From Alphaproteobacteria bacterium (GTDB lineage: Bacteria > Pseudomonadota > Alphaproteobacteria > Rhodobacterales > Rhodobacteraceae), in NCBI GenBank assembly GCA_030830465.1, contig JAURMY010000176.1, positions 1-15,114 of the forward strand: a stretch of 15,114 bases of DNA, given 5' to 3'. Position numbers and translations under genes: made by a program. The first letter of the stretch is position 1. Each line of letters starts with the position of its first letter. Shown piece by piece: positions 8,194 through 13,367 of this stretch. Below the pieces are notes generated by a model. It did not search any database and had not been told where the DNA came from. It was given only the letters and a program-made list of their open reading frames with translations.

Positions 8194-8270
8194 TGGTACC
8201 AGCGCCCCGGTTCGAACGGGGGACCTCTTGATCCACAATCAAGCGCTCTAACCAGCTGAGCTACGCCGGC
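8194..8270 (-). tRNA. tRNA-His (anticodon GTG), with encoded CCA
   Basis: On the minus strand a complete cloverleaf is readable. The acceptor stem is GCCGGCG paired with CGCTGGT (seven pairs, two of them G-U). The D arm is GCTC/GAGC, and the anticodon stem is CTTGA/TCAAG around TTGTGGA, with anticodon GTG at 8234-8236. The variable loop is AGGTC, the T stem CCCCG/CGGGG with loop TTCGAAC, and the end is A73 plus genomic CCA (8194-8196). The base before position 1 is T, not G, and the discriminator is A, not C. The usual G-1:C73 identity pair of tRNA-His is therefore absent. This is the known exception described for a large group of Alphaproteobacteria, which carry a matching histidyl-tRNA synthetase. 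Length is 77 nt. Confidence 0.95.
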
Positions 8271-8296
8271 ACCTTGGCCCATGGGCCGTGCCAGAC

Positions 8297-8325
8297 GAGT
8301 TACGGTTTTATCGCGCAGGGGTCAA
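8297..8325 (-). promoter_or_regulatory. Possible promoter of tRNA-His
   Basis: On the minus strand TTGACC (8320-8325) is followed 17 nt later by TAACTC (8297-8302). The -35 is strong and the -10 weak. Transcription would begin about 20 nt upstream of the mature tRNA. A perfect 10-base palindrome, TGCAATTGCA (8328-8337), abuts the -35 on the upstream side, just after the stop of the 80-aa gene. Co-transcription with that gene is the alternative. Confidence 0.4.
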
Positions 8326-8339
8326 TATGCAATTGCAGT

Positions 8340-8582
8340 CTAAAACCGGTTCCGGGCCAGCATGAACACGGCTACGATCAGCGCCACAGCGATCAACGCC
8401 TGCGCCGACAGCGCCTGAACCAAGAGACTGGTATTGGTCACAACGGCGATCACGAAATCGCCGGAATTTCCCCCCAGCAAAAGATAGACAACAAGGGCAA
8501 CAGCCACCAGCGCCAACCCGGTTTCGGCAATCGCCAGAAACAAAGTTTTCAGTGTGCTGAGCGCGGCAATGACCTTATCCAT
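8340..8582 (-). CDS. Small two-helix membrane protein, unknown function (80 aa, second of a tandem pair)
   Basis: I do not recognise a named family. The protein starts MDKVIAALSTLKTLFLAIAE and has two strongly hydrophobic segments, about residues 21-37 (GLALVAVALVVYLLLGG) and 60-76 (AQALIAVALIVAVFMLA), then a basic end RNRF. The loop between them holds Asp and Asn (GNSGDF, VTNTS). There is no cleavable signal peptide pattern and no cysteine. It resembles the 72-aa protein encoded just upstream (shared E-x-G-x-AL-x-A, a LL-x-G turn, LV-x-x-L), so the two look like old duplicates. AGGA lies about 9 nt before the ATG, and 36 nt separate the genes, suggesting one transcript. A small pilin-like or VirB2-like subunit, a holin-like pore, a membrane peptide toxin or a small accessory subunit are all possible; none can be chosen from sequence. 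Confidence 0.65.
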   Translation of the reverse strand: MDKVIAALSTLKTLFLAIAETGLALVAVALVVYLLLGGNSGDFVIAVVTNTSLLVQALSAQALIAVALIVAVFMLARNRF

Positions 8583-8618
8583 GCGGTCCGTCCTGTGCCG
8601 GGGAGAGGGAGGTATCGG

Positions 8619-8837
8619 TTATTTCTGGAACAGCCAGATCACAACGCCAAGGGCAATCAGGCCCGAAAGACCGGCGCTGCCAAGGGATGCAACAAGTGCG
8701 GTGATGTTACCGGTGACATCGCCCAGGAACGCCATATTGGCGGGACCGACCAGCAGTGAGGCCACGATCGCAAGTGCGAGAAGGGCTACACCCAGTTCGG
8801 TGATGCTTTTGATTGCGGATTTAGCTTGGTCAAACAT
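8619..8837 (-). CDS. Small two-helix membrane protein, unknown function (72 aa, first of a tandem pair)
   Basis: No named family is recognised. The start MFDQAKSAIKSITE is amphipathic with a lysine-rich face. Hydrophobic segments lie at about residues 15-31 (LGVALLALAIVASLLVG) and 56-70 (GLSGLIALGVVIWLF), joined by a loop, GPANMAFLGDVTGNITALVASLGSA, rich in Gly, Asn and small residues. The ending is QK. AGAGGAA (8845-8851) lies 7 nt before the ATG, a strong ribosome site that supports a real gene. It precedes its 80-aa paralogue by 36 nt. Length, helix-Gly loop-helix layout and GLxGLIALG-type packing suggest a multimeric membrane subunit (inference). The upstream region carries a predicted promoter. 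Confidence 0.75.
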   Translation of the reverse strand: MFDQAKSAIKSITELGVALLALAIVASLLVGPANMAFLGDVTGNITALVASLGSAGLSGLIALGVVIWLFQK

Positions 8838-9145
8838 GTACTGCTTCCTCTTTTGCTACCGCCCTCGTTGGGGCGTGTGACGAAATGACATAGGCAAAAA
8901 TCCGCTTAGTCAACGAAATTTTTTATTGACAGGCTATATTTTGATCAGTTTGCACGAAAATTGCGTATATATAGGGCGTCTTGGAATTTTATTACCGGGA
9001 TTTCTGGCGATCACCCCCATTTCCGGGCTGAAACCGGGCCCTTGGACGGGAAGTAGACTTTTCCTGCCGGTCGCGCAAAACCCGAGAATGACTTGCGCCG
9101 CCCCGGTCTTGAGTCTAGCCAAGCACTGTCAATCAGAGGGACGAC
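8838..9145. other. Divergent intergenic region with an AT-rich core
   Basis: This gap separates the minus-strand small membrane genes from the plus-strand 64-aa gene. Bases about 8885-9000 are clearly AT-richer than anything else in the window, with runs such as ATTTTTTATTGACA and GTATATATAG. Possible plus-strand elements are TTGACA (8926-8931), TTGATC (8941-8946) and TATATA (8966-8971), but spacings of 34 and 19 nt make no clean promoter. From 9001 on the composition returns to GC-rich and I see no gene. Open frames here lack ribosome sites and family likeness. Confidence 0.5.
8885..8913 (-). promoter_or_regulatory. Predicted promoter of the two small membrane protein genes
   Basis: On the minus strand TTGACT (8908-8913) and TGTCAT (8885-8890) are exactly 17 nt apart, matching the consensus in five and four of six positions. 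Transcription would start near 8878, giving a leader of about 40 nt before the AGAGGAA ribosome site. Confidence 0.4.
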
Positions 9146-9340
9146 ATGAGCATCAATCGCGAAAGCGACATCGCCGCAAACCTGCAGATCGGGCCGACCA
9201 CACTTGGAATGGTGCGGATCTATGTGGAAACCGACAAAGCGAATTTTCCGCTGGATTTCGAACCGGAAGAAGCCGAGGAGATCGCGGAAGAACTGATCGC
9301 CGCCGCCGCCGCTGCGCGCGGACAGGCTAAATCGCGCTGA
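9146..9340 (+). CDS. Conserved small alphaproteobacterial protein, DUF6324-like (64 aa)
   Basis: The protein begins MSINRESDIAANLQIGPTT and continues GMVRIYVETDKANFPLDFEPEEAEEIAEELIAAAAAARG. It is soluble and acidic in its second half, with a predicted C-terminal helix. I recall this sequence type as a short protein conserved in Rhodobacterales (DUF6324); that is memory, not a search. Function is unknown. GAGGG (9136-9140) lies 5 nt before the ATG. Its last 14 nt overlap the 3' end of the convergent mmcB-like gene, so the two messages are antisense at their ends. Confidence 0.8.
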   Translation: MSINRESDIAANLQIGPTTLGMVRIYVETDKANFPLDFEPEEAEEIAEELIAAAAAARGQAKSR

Positions 9341-9779
9341 AACGCGCCGTCGGTGCCGGATCACGAAGCCCGTGCAACCGGTCAGCGGCGTTGCGCGCGA
9401 ATTTCAAGGTCAGTTTCTTGCGCCGCGCGGCGGGCAGAGGGTTGTCCGGTCCCATCCTGACGATTTCCGCGTCATATCCGTCAGCCAGCAACAGTCCGGT
9501 TTCCGTTGGCAGCAGTTCAGTCGGGAACTCCGCATCCACCGCCCAAAAATAACGGTCGCACCAGTCCAGATAGCCCTGCCATTTGGTGTCAGAGGTGAAA
9601 TCAACCCGGGAGGATTTGCATTCCACCACCCAAAGCTCGCCCTTGGGGCCCAATGCCATGACATCAACCCGCAAACCGGGGGCGGGGACAAATTCCTCCA
9701 GCGTCAGAAAATCATATTGCCGCAGGTGGCGGCAAACACCCCGCGCCAAAAGCTGCCCCGGCATCAGATCATTGGTCAT
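9327..9779 (-). CDS. mmcB: MmcB-family DNA repair protein (PD-(D/E)XK nuclease-like, 150 aa)
   Basis: The MmcB family (PF06319) has a restriction-endonuclease-like fold and in Caulobacter is an SOS-induced protein involved in tolerance of DNA damage. The nuclease core is visible as RVDVMAL (Asp39), then LWVVECKSSRVDF with Glu53 and Lys55, the D-x13-E-x-K pattern. The rest, KWQGYLDWCDRYFWAV, LLPTETGLLLADGYDAEIVR and ARRKKLTLKFARNAADRL, is typical of the family. Length is normal. The annotated ATG (9779) has no Shine-Dalgarno sequence and lies only 9 nt from a LexA box; Met6 (9764) is an alternative start. The promoter geometry suggests a leaderless or nearly leaderless mRNA. Regulation by LexA is strongly implied by the box. 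Converges with and overlaps the 64-aa gene by 14 nt. Confidence 0.88.
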   Translation of the reverse strand: MTNDLMPGQLLARGVCRHLRQYDFLTLEEFVPAPGLRVDVMALGPKGELWVVECKSSRVDFTSDTKWQGYLDWCDRYFWAVDAEFPTELLPTETGLLLADGYDAEIVRMGPDNPLPAARRKKLTLKFARNAADRLHGLRDPAPTARFSAI

Positions 9780-9784
9780 GGGCT

Positions 9785-9813
9785 ATATGAACAATAGGTG
9801 AACATTTCGTCAA
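9785..9813 (-). promoter_or_regulatory. Predicted SOS-regulated promoter of mmcB
   Basis: On the minus strand TTGACG (9808-9813) is followed after 17 nt by TCATAT (9785-9790), or after 18 nt by CATATA (9784-9789). The LexA box fills the spacer and touches the -10. Transcription would begin at about 9777-9778, essentially on the start codon. The -10 is weak, so exact placement is uncertain. Confidence 0.4.
9789..9803 (-). promoter_or_regulatory. LexA (SOS) box upstream of mmcB
   Basis: The plus strand reads GAAC, seven bases (AATAGGT), GAAC; the minus strand is GTTC-N7-GTTC. This direct repeat is the established LexA operator of Alphaproteobacteria, here without a mismatch. It lies 9 nt upstream of the mmcB ATG, inside the predicted promoter, an ideal position for repression. 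The box also lies about 50 nt upstream of the 6S RNA gene on the other strand, but its placement fits mmcB better. Confidence 0.85.
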
Positions 9814-9857
9814 GCCATGCTTTCGTGAAGCTTGTAGACTCAGGATAGAAGCCCTAT

Positions 9858-10036
9858 GTTGCGCCTTGGCGGGTTCTGCCCATTGCGTGAGGGGCCCCTT
9901 CCCAGTGGCCTTAAATTTCTGTACGGGAGCTGGCTCTGCGACTGGTCCTGGCCTATCGTACCCGGCGCCCACCTGGTTGTACCAGGCTCGAGGGAATTCA
10001 CGCCTCCACGGATGCGTATGCGGGCCCGCCACCTGC
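9858..10036 (+). ncRNA. ssrS: 6S RNA
   Basis: 6S RNA binds the sigma70-type RNA polymerase holoenzyme as a promoter mimic in stationary phase. The sequence folds into the long rod typical of 6S. The closing stem is TGGCGGG (9867-9873) with CCCGCCA (10025-10031). A second stem is GCGTGA (9885-9890) with TCACGC (9998-10003). A central bubble follows, with the 3'-side hairpin CCTGG-TTGTA-CCAGG (9972-9986). The upper stem is closed by GTACG (9921-9925) and CGTAC (9957-9961). The GGGGCCCCTTCCCAGTGGCC stretch (9891-9910) matches what I know of alphaproteobacterial 6S. Position directly upstream of 5-formyl-THF cyclo-ligase is the conserved genomic context. Ends are estimated from the stem and may be off by several bases. 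Confidence 0.88.
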
Positions 10037-10079
10037 TTTCCTTGTCTGAGGTCTGTGTTAAGCTGGGCAAAGATTCTTG

Positions 10080-10097
10080 CCTCCGGCGGGGATATTT
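10080..10097 (+). promoter_or_regulatory. Rhodobacteraceae-type intergenic motif (CCTCCGGCGGGG + ATATTT) before the cyclo-ligase gene
   Basis: CCTC-CGGC-GGGG can form a four-pair hairpin (one T-G pair) followed by ATATTT, then a purine-rich AAGAAGACGGGAAG leading to the ATG at 10122. I recognise very similar phrases from many Rhodobacteraceae intergenic regions; this is recall, not a search. It lies between the 6S RNA 3' end and the downstream gene, where it could act in RNA processing, pausing or attenuation. Confidence 0.4.
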
Positions 10098-10121
10098 CAG
10101 GCCATAAGAAGACGGGAAGCC

Positions 10122-10688
10122 ATGGAACCGATAGACATTAAGGCGGCGGCGCGAAAAACGGCCTTCGCGGCGCGAAAGATCGCGCATGGCCAGGGGTTGG
10201 ACGCGGCGGCCTGCGGGCATTTGTCTGCCTGTCTGGCGCAGTATCCGGGCATCGAAGTGATCAGCGGCTATATGCCCATTCGCACCGAAGTCAGCCCATT
10301 GCCGGTGATGCGCGCCCTTTACAACGCGGGCCGGCGGATCTGTGTGCCGGTCATTCAGGGGGCTGGCATGGCCTTGCTGTTTCGCGAATGGCACCCGGAT
10401 GCGGTGATGGTTCAAGGTCCGTTCGGGGCGATGGTGCCGGCTGAGGGCGAGGATCTGGAGCCGGAATTGCTGATCGCCCCCTTGGTGGCCTTTGACCGGC
10501 GGGGTTTTCGGCTGGGCTATGGCGGGGGGTTTTATGACCGCTCGCTGGAGGGGTTGCGCGCCATGCGACCAACCCTGGCGGTTGGGTTTGCCTATGCCGC
10601 CCAGGAACTGCCGCAGGTGCCGCAGGAAGCCACCGATCAGCCGCTGGACGCCATGGCGACCGATCAGGGGTTTACCGTCTATCGCTAA
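10122..10688 (+). CDS. ygfA: 5-formyltetrahydrofolate cyclo-ligase (188 aa)
   Basis: This cytoplasmic enzyme uses ATP to convert 5-formyl-THF to 5,10-methenyl-THF, returning a dead-end folate to the one-carbon pool. The glycine-rich ATP-phosphate motif GYGGGFYDR is at residues 132-140, preceded by LLIAPLVAFDRRGFRL. MPIRTEVSP (51-59), RRICVPVI (71-78) and GPFGAMVP (99-106) also fit the family. Length is close to the E. coli protein (182 aa). The ATG at 10122 is chosen because the protein then begins like its relatives (MEPIDIKAAARKTAFAARK); the frame extends upstream to a TTG at 10077 without support. GGGAAG ends 2 nt from the ATG, so AAGAAG at about 10107-10112 may serve instead. It follows the 6S RNA gene, the classic ssrS-ygfA arrangement. 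Confidence 0.94.
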   Translation: MEPIDIKAAARKTAFAARKIAHGQGLDAAACGHLSACLAQYPGIEVISGYMPIRTEVSPLPVMRALYNAGRRICVPVIQGAGMALLFREWHPDAVMVQGPFGAMVPAEGEDLEPELLIAPLVAFDRRGFRLGYGGGFYDRSLEGLRAMRPTLAVGFAYAAQELPQVPQEATDQPLDAMATDQGFTVYR

Positions 10689-10691
10689 GGC

Positions 10692-10720
10692 TTGCCCTTG
10701 GCGAATGGGCCGCGTAATCG
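10692..10720 (+). promoter_or_regulatory. Predicted promoter giving a leaderless metallophosphoesterase mRNA
   Basis: TTGCCC (10692-10697) and TAATCG (10715-10720) are exactly 17 nt apart. The expected transcription start, 7 nt after the -10, falls on the A of the ATG at 10727. The next gene lacks a Shine-Dalgarno sequence, which fits a leaderless message. Confidence 0.45.
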
Positions 10721-10726
10721 TGGCCT

Positions 10727-11539
10727 ATGAAACTATTGTTCCTAGGAGACGTCATGGGCCGCGCCGGGCGCGCCGCCGTGACCGAGCATCTGCCGCGCCT
10801 GCGCGCCGATCTGGCGCTGGATTTCGTCGTGGTCAACGGCGAGAACGCAACGGTCGGCATGGGGTTGAGCGGGGCGCACGCCCAGGGCCTGTTTGACGCC
10901 GGGGCCGATTGCGTGACTTTGGGCGATCACGCCTTTGACCAGAAGGACATGATGCAGGCGATCGAGAGCGAGCCGCGCATCTTGAGGCCGCTCAACTATG
11001 CAAAAACCGCGCCGGGTGTCGGGATGCGGCTGTTTCCGGCTTTGGGCGGTAAAAAGGTTCTGGTGGTGCAGGCGCTGGGGCAGGTGTTCATGAAAAAGCC
11101 CTTCGCCGATCCCTATTCGGCGGTTGAACAGGTTCTGAACGCCCATCCCCTTGGCAAGCGGGCGAACGCGATCATCGTTGATTTTCATGCCGAGGCGACC
11201 TCGGAAAAGATGGCGATGGGCCATTGGTGCGACGGGCGCGCGTCATTGGTTGTGGGCACGCATACCCATGTGCCGACGGCGGATGCGCAGATCCTGACGC
11301 GCGGCACCGCCTATCAGACAGATGCCGGGATGTGTGGCGATTATGACAGCGTGATCGGCATGGACAAGATAGAGCCGATCCGCCGTTTTGTCACCGGCAT
11401 GGTGAAGGAGCGGTTCAGCCCGGCAAACGGTCCGGCAACGGTTTGCGGCACCTATGTGGAAACCGATGATGCAAGCGGTCTGGCCAAGCGGGTGGTGTCC
11501 CTGCGCGTCGGCGGCCGGTTGGAGCAGCGCCTGCCGTGA
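10727..11539 (+). CDS. TIGR00282/YmdB-family metallophosphoesterase (270 aa)
   Basis: Members are dinuclear metal phosphodiesterases; Bacillus YmdB hydrolyses 2',3'-cyclic nucleotides and acts as a 2',3'-cAMP phosphodiesterase. Visible metal motifs are GDVMG (Asp8), NGEN (Glu39, Asn40), TLGDHAFDQ (residues 64-72), DFHAEATSEK (His154) and GTHTHVPTAD (His179, His181). Length matches the family. At the position equivalent to YmdB Asn67 this protein has Asp67. The start must be 10727 because Asp8 is needed; a perfect-looking AGGAGA at 10744-10749 points to an internal ATG at 10754, which would remove that ligand. There is no Shine-Dalgarno sequence at 10727, so leaderless translation is likely. 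Its stop overlaps the GTG start of the DMT permease as GTGA. The physiological substrate is unknown. Confidence 0.9.
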   Translation: MKLLFLGDVMGRAGRAAVTEHLPRLRADLALDFVVVNGENATVGMGLSGAHAQGLFDAGADCVTLGDHAFDQKDMMQAIESEPRILRPLNYAKTAPGVGMRLFPALGGKKVLVVQALGQVFMKKPFADPYSAVEQVLNAHPLGKRANAIIVDFHAEATSEKMAMGHWCDGRASLVVGTHTHVPTADAQILTRGTAYQTDAGMCGDYDSVIGMDKIEPIRRFVTGMVKERFSPANGPATVCGTYVETDDASGLAKRVVSLRVGGRLEQRLP

Positions 11540-12426
11540 CCGCAAAGACCGGATTTTACTTTTTCCTGTTGTTTCTGATGGGGGCGGTCTGGGGGCTGAC
11601 GCAGCCTTTGACCAAGATCGCCGTCTCGACCGGCTATTTGCAGTTTGGCCTGATTGTCTGGCAGCTGATCTTCGGGATTGTTATTCTGGTGGCGATCAGC
11701 CTTTACCGCCGCAAGCCCCTGCCGATGCAAAGACGTCATTTGCTGCGCTATGCCGTGATCGCGCTGGCGGGAACGGTTGTTCCAAACACGGTGTCCTATC
11801 AGTCGGCGATCCATTTGCCCGCCGGTGTCATGGCGATTCTGATGACGCTGGTGGCGATGTTTTCCCTGCCCATGGCGCTGGCCGCGCGATTGGAGCGGTT
11901 TGAGGTGCGCCGCCTGGCAGGTGTTTTGTGCGGGGCGGTCGCGATCCTGTTTCTGGTGGGACCAGAGGCCAGCCTGCCTGATCCGTCGCTGTCGGTCTGG
12001 GTTCTGATCGCGGCGATATCGCCGTTCATGTATGCGGTGGAAAACACCTGGGTGTCGCGGTATGGCATCGCCGATCTGGACGCGGTTCAGGCCTTGTTGG
12101 GGGCATCCCTGTTCGGCCTTGTGATCGTCGTCCCGCTGGCCTGGGCCTCGGGCCAATGGATTGACATCACCAATCCCTGGGGCGCGCCCGAAGCGGCATT
12201 GCTGTTGTCCTCGGTTCTGCATGTGATCGCCTATGCGGGCTATATCTGGCTGATCGGGCAAACCGGGTCGGTGTTTGCCAGTCAGGTCGCTTATCTGGTG
12301 ACCGGTTGCGGGGTCTTGTGGTCGATCGCCCTGTTGCAGGAAGCCTATTCCGGCTGGGTCTGGTCGGCCATGGCGCTGATGATGATTGGCCTGTTTCTGG
12401 TGCAGCCCCGTCAGGAAACTGCATGA
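11536..12426 (+). CDS. DMT-superfamily EamA-type permease, copy 1 (296 aa)
   Basis: This inner-membrane protein has two EamA repeats and about ten helices. It belongs to the drug/metabolite transporter superfamily, whose members export or import small metabolites; the substrate cannot be told. The N-terminus FFLLFLMGAVWGLTQPLTKIAVSTG carries the family's WGLT-type motif in helix 1. The first repeat ends near RRLAGVLCGAVAILFLVGPEASLPDP, and the second ends with FASQVAYLVTGCGVLWSIALLQEAYSGWVW. The GTG start (11536) overlaps the previous stop by 4 nt, and its own stop overlaps the next start as ATGA, so translation of the three genes is coupled. It is clearly a paralogue of the next gene. Confidence 0.9.
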   Translation: MTAKTGFYFFLLFLMGAVWGLTQPLTKIAVSTGYLQFGLIVWQLIFGIVILVAISLYRRKPLPMQRRHLLRYAVIALAGTVVPNTVSYQSAIHLPAGVMAILMTLVAMFSLPMALAARLERFEVRRLAGVLCGAVAILFLVGPEASLPDPSLSVWVLIAAISPFMYAVENTWVSRYGIADLDAVQALLGASLFGLVIVVPLAWASGQWIDITNPWGAPEAALLLSSVLHVIAYAGYIWLIGQTGSVFASQVAYLVTGCGVLWSIALLQEAYSGWVWSAMALMMIGLFLVQPRQETA

Positions 12427-13352
12427 CATCCGATCGTCTGGCTCCGGTATTGACGCTGATCCTTCTGGGCGCCGTCTGGGGTCTGACCATGCCGCTGACG
12501 AAACTGGCGGTGTCAACCGGCCATGGCGCCCTTGGGCTGGTGGTGTGGGAACTGGTTTTTGCCATTGTGGTTCTGTGGCTGATCAACACGCTGCGCCGCC
12601 GCCCGCTGCGATTTCGCCGGGAACATATCCCGATTTTCCTGGTCATCTCGGCCTTTGGCAACCTGCTGCCCACGACCATGTGGTTCATCACCTCGGCGCA
12701 TTTGCCCTCGGGCATCCTTGCGATCATCATGTCGCTGGTGCCGATGTTTGCACTGCCCGTGGCCCTGCTGATGCGGCTTGAGCGGTTCCAGTGGATCCGG
12801 CTGGCCGGCGTTCTGTGCGGGGCGGTGGCGATCATCCTGCTGATCGGGCCTCAATCGAGCCTGCCTGACCGGGACCAGATCTGGTGGGTGCTGTTGGCAA
12901 TGATCGGCCCGCTTTGCTACGGGATCGAGGGCAACGGGGTGGCCAAAATGGGACTTTCCGGCCTTGATTCCGTGCAGATGTTGCTGGGCGCAACGCTGTT
13001 AAGTCTGGCGATTGCTTTGCCTTTGACCTGGTTCACCGGGCAATGGGTCAATCTTCTGCACCCCTGGGGACAGGCAGAATATGCGCTGGTTCTGACCTCG
13101 GTTCTGACGACACTTGCCTATGCAGGCTATGTCTGGCTGGTCGGTCGCGCCGGATCGGTTTTCGCGACGCAGGTCAGCTATCTGGTGACGGGTTTCGGGG
13201 TTCTGTGGTCGATCCTGCTGCTGTCCGAAGCCTATTCCGGCTGGGTCTGGCTGTCGTTCGGTGTCATGATTTTGGGACTGGCCATGGTGACGCCGCGCCG
13301 GAACCCGGCCCTTGCGCAAACCGCCGGTTCCGCCGACAATACCCCGGACTGA
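12423..13352 (+). CDS. DMT-superfamily EamA-type permease, copy 2 (309 aa)
   Basis: This is a ten-helix EamA permease closely similar to the gene before it along its whole length: GAVWGLTMPLTKLAVSTG in helix 1, RLAGVLCGAVAIILLIGPQSSLPD after the first repeat, and FATQVSYLVTGFGVLWSILLLSEAYSGWVW near the end. The start at ATG 12423 gives an ATGA overlap with copy 1 and a normal N-terminus (MTSDRLAPVLTLILLG); the frame runs upstream to 12306 but there it only shadows copy 1. The C-terminus is about 13 residues longer than copy 1 (NPALAQTAGSADNTPD). The tandem pair may form a heteromer or have split substrates; both are inference. Confidence 0.9.
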   Translation: MTSDRLAPVLTLILLGAVWGLTMPLTKLAVSTGHGALGLVVWELVFAIVVLWLINTLRRRPLRFRREHIPIFLVISAFGNLLPTTMWFITSAHLPSGILAIIMSLVPMFALPVALLMRLERFQWIRLAGVLCGAVAIILLIGPQSSLPDRDQIWWVLLAMIGPLCYGIEGNGVAKMGLSGLDSVQMLLGATLLSLAIALPLTWFTGQWVNLLHPWGQAEYALVLTSVLTTLAYAGYVWLVGRAGSVFATQVSYLVTGFGVLWSILLLSEAYSGWVWLSFGVMILGLAMVTPRRNPALAQTAGSADNTPD

Positions 13353-13367
13353 ACCCCGGGGGCTGAG

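Noticed and set aside
8274..8759. 161-codon plus-strand open frame over the small membrane genes
   Set aside because: Its product is rich in Gln, Gly, His and Arg as expected for antisense of a hydrophobic gene, and it starts inside the gap beside tRNA-His without a ribosome site. The minus-strand frames have good starts and coherent helices.
8926..8971. Plus-strand promoter for the 64-aa gene within the AT-rich island
   Set aside because: No pair of elements has both acceptable sequence and 16-18 nt spacing, so I did not call it.
9840..10415. Long minus-strand open frame across the 6S RNA and the start of the cyclo-ligase gene
   Set aside because: It covers a structured RNA and antisense of a clear enzyme gene; there is no family likeness.
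11452..12516. 354-codon minus-strand open frame under the DMT permease
   Set aside because: The composition (Gln, Arg, His, Pro rich) is typical of antisense of membrane protein genes; the plus-strand permease is clear.
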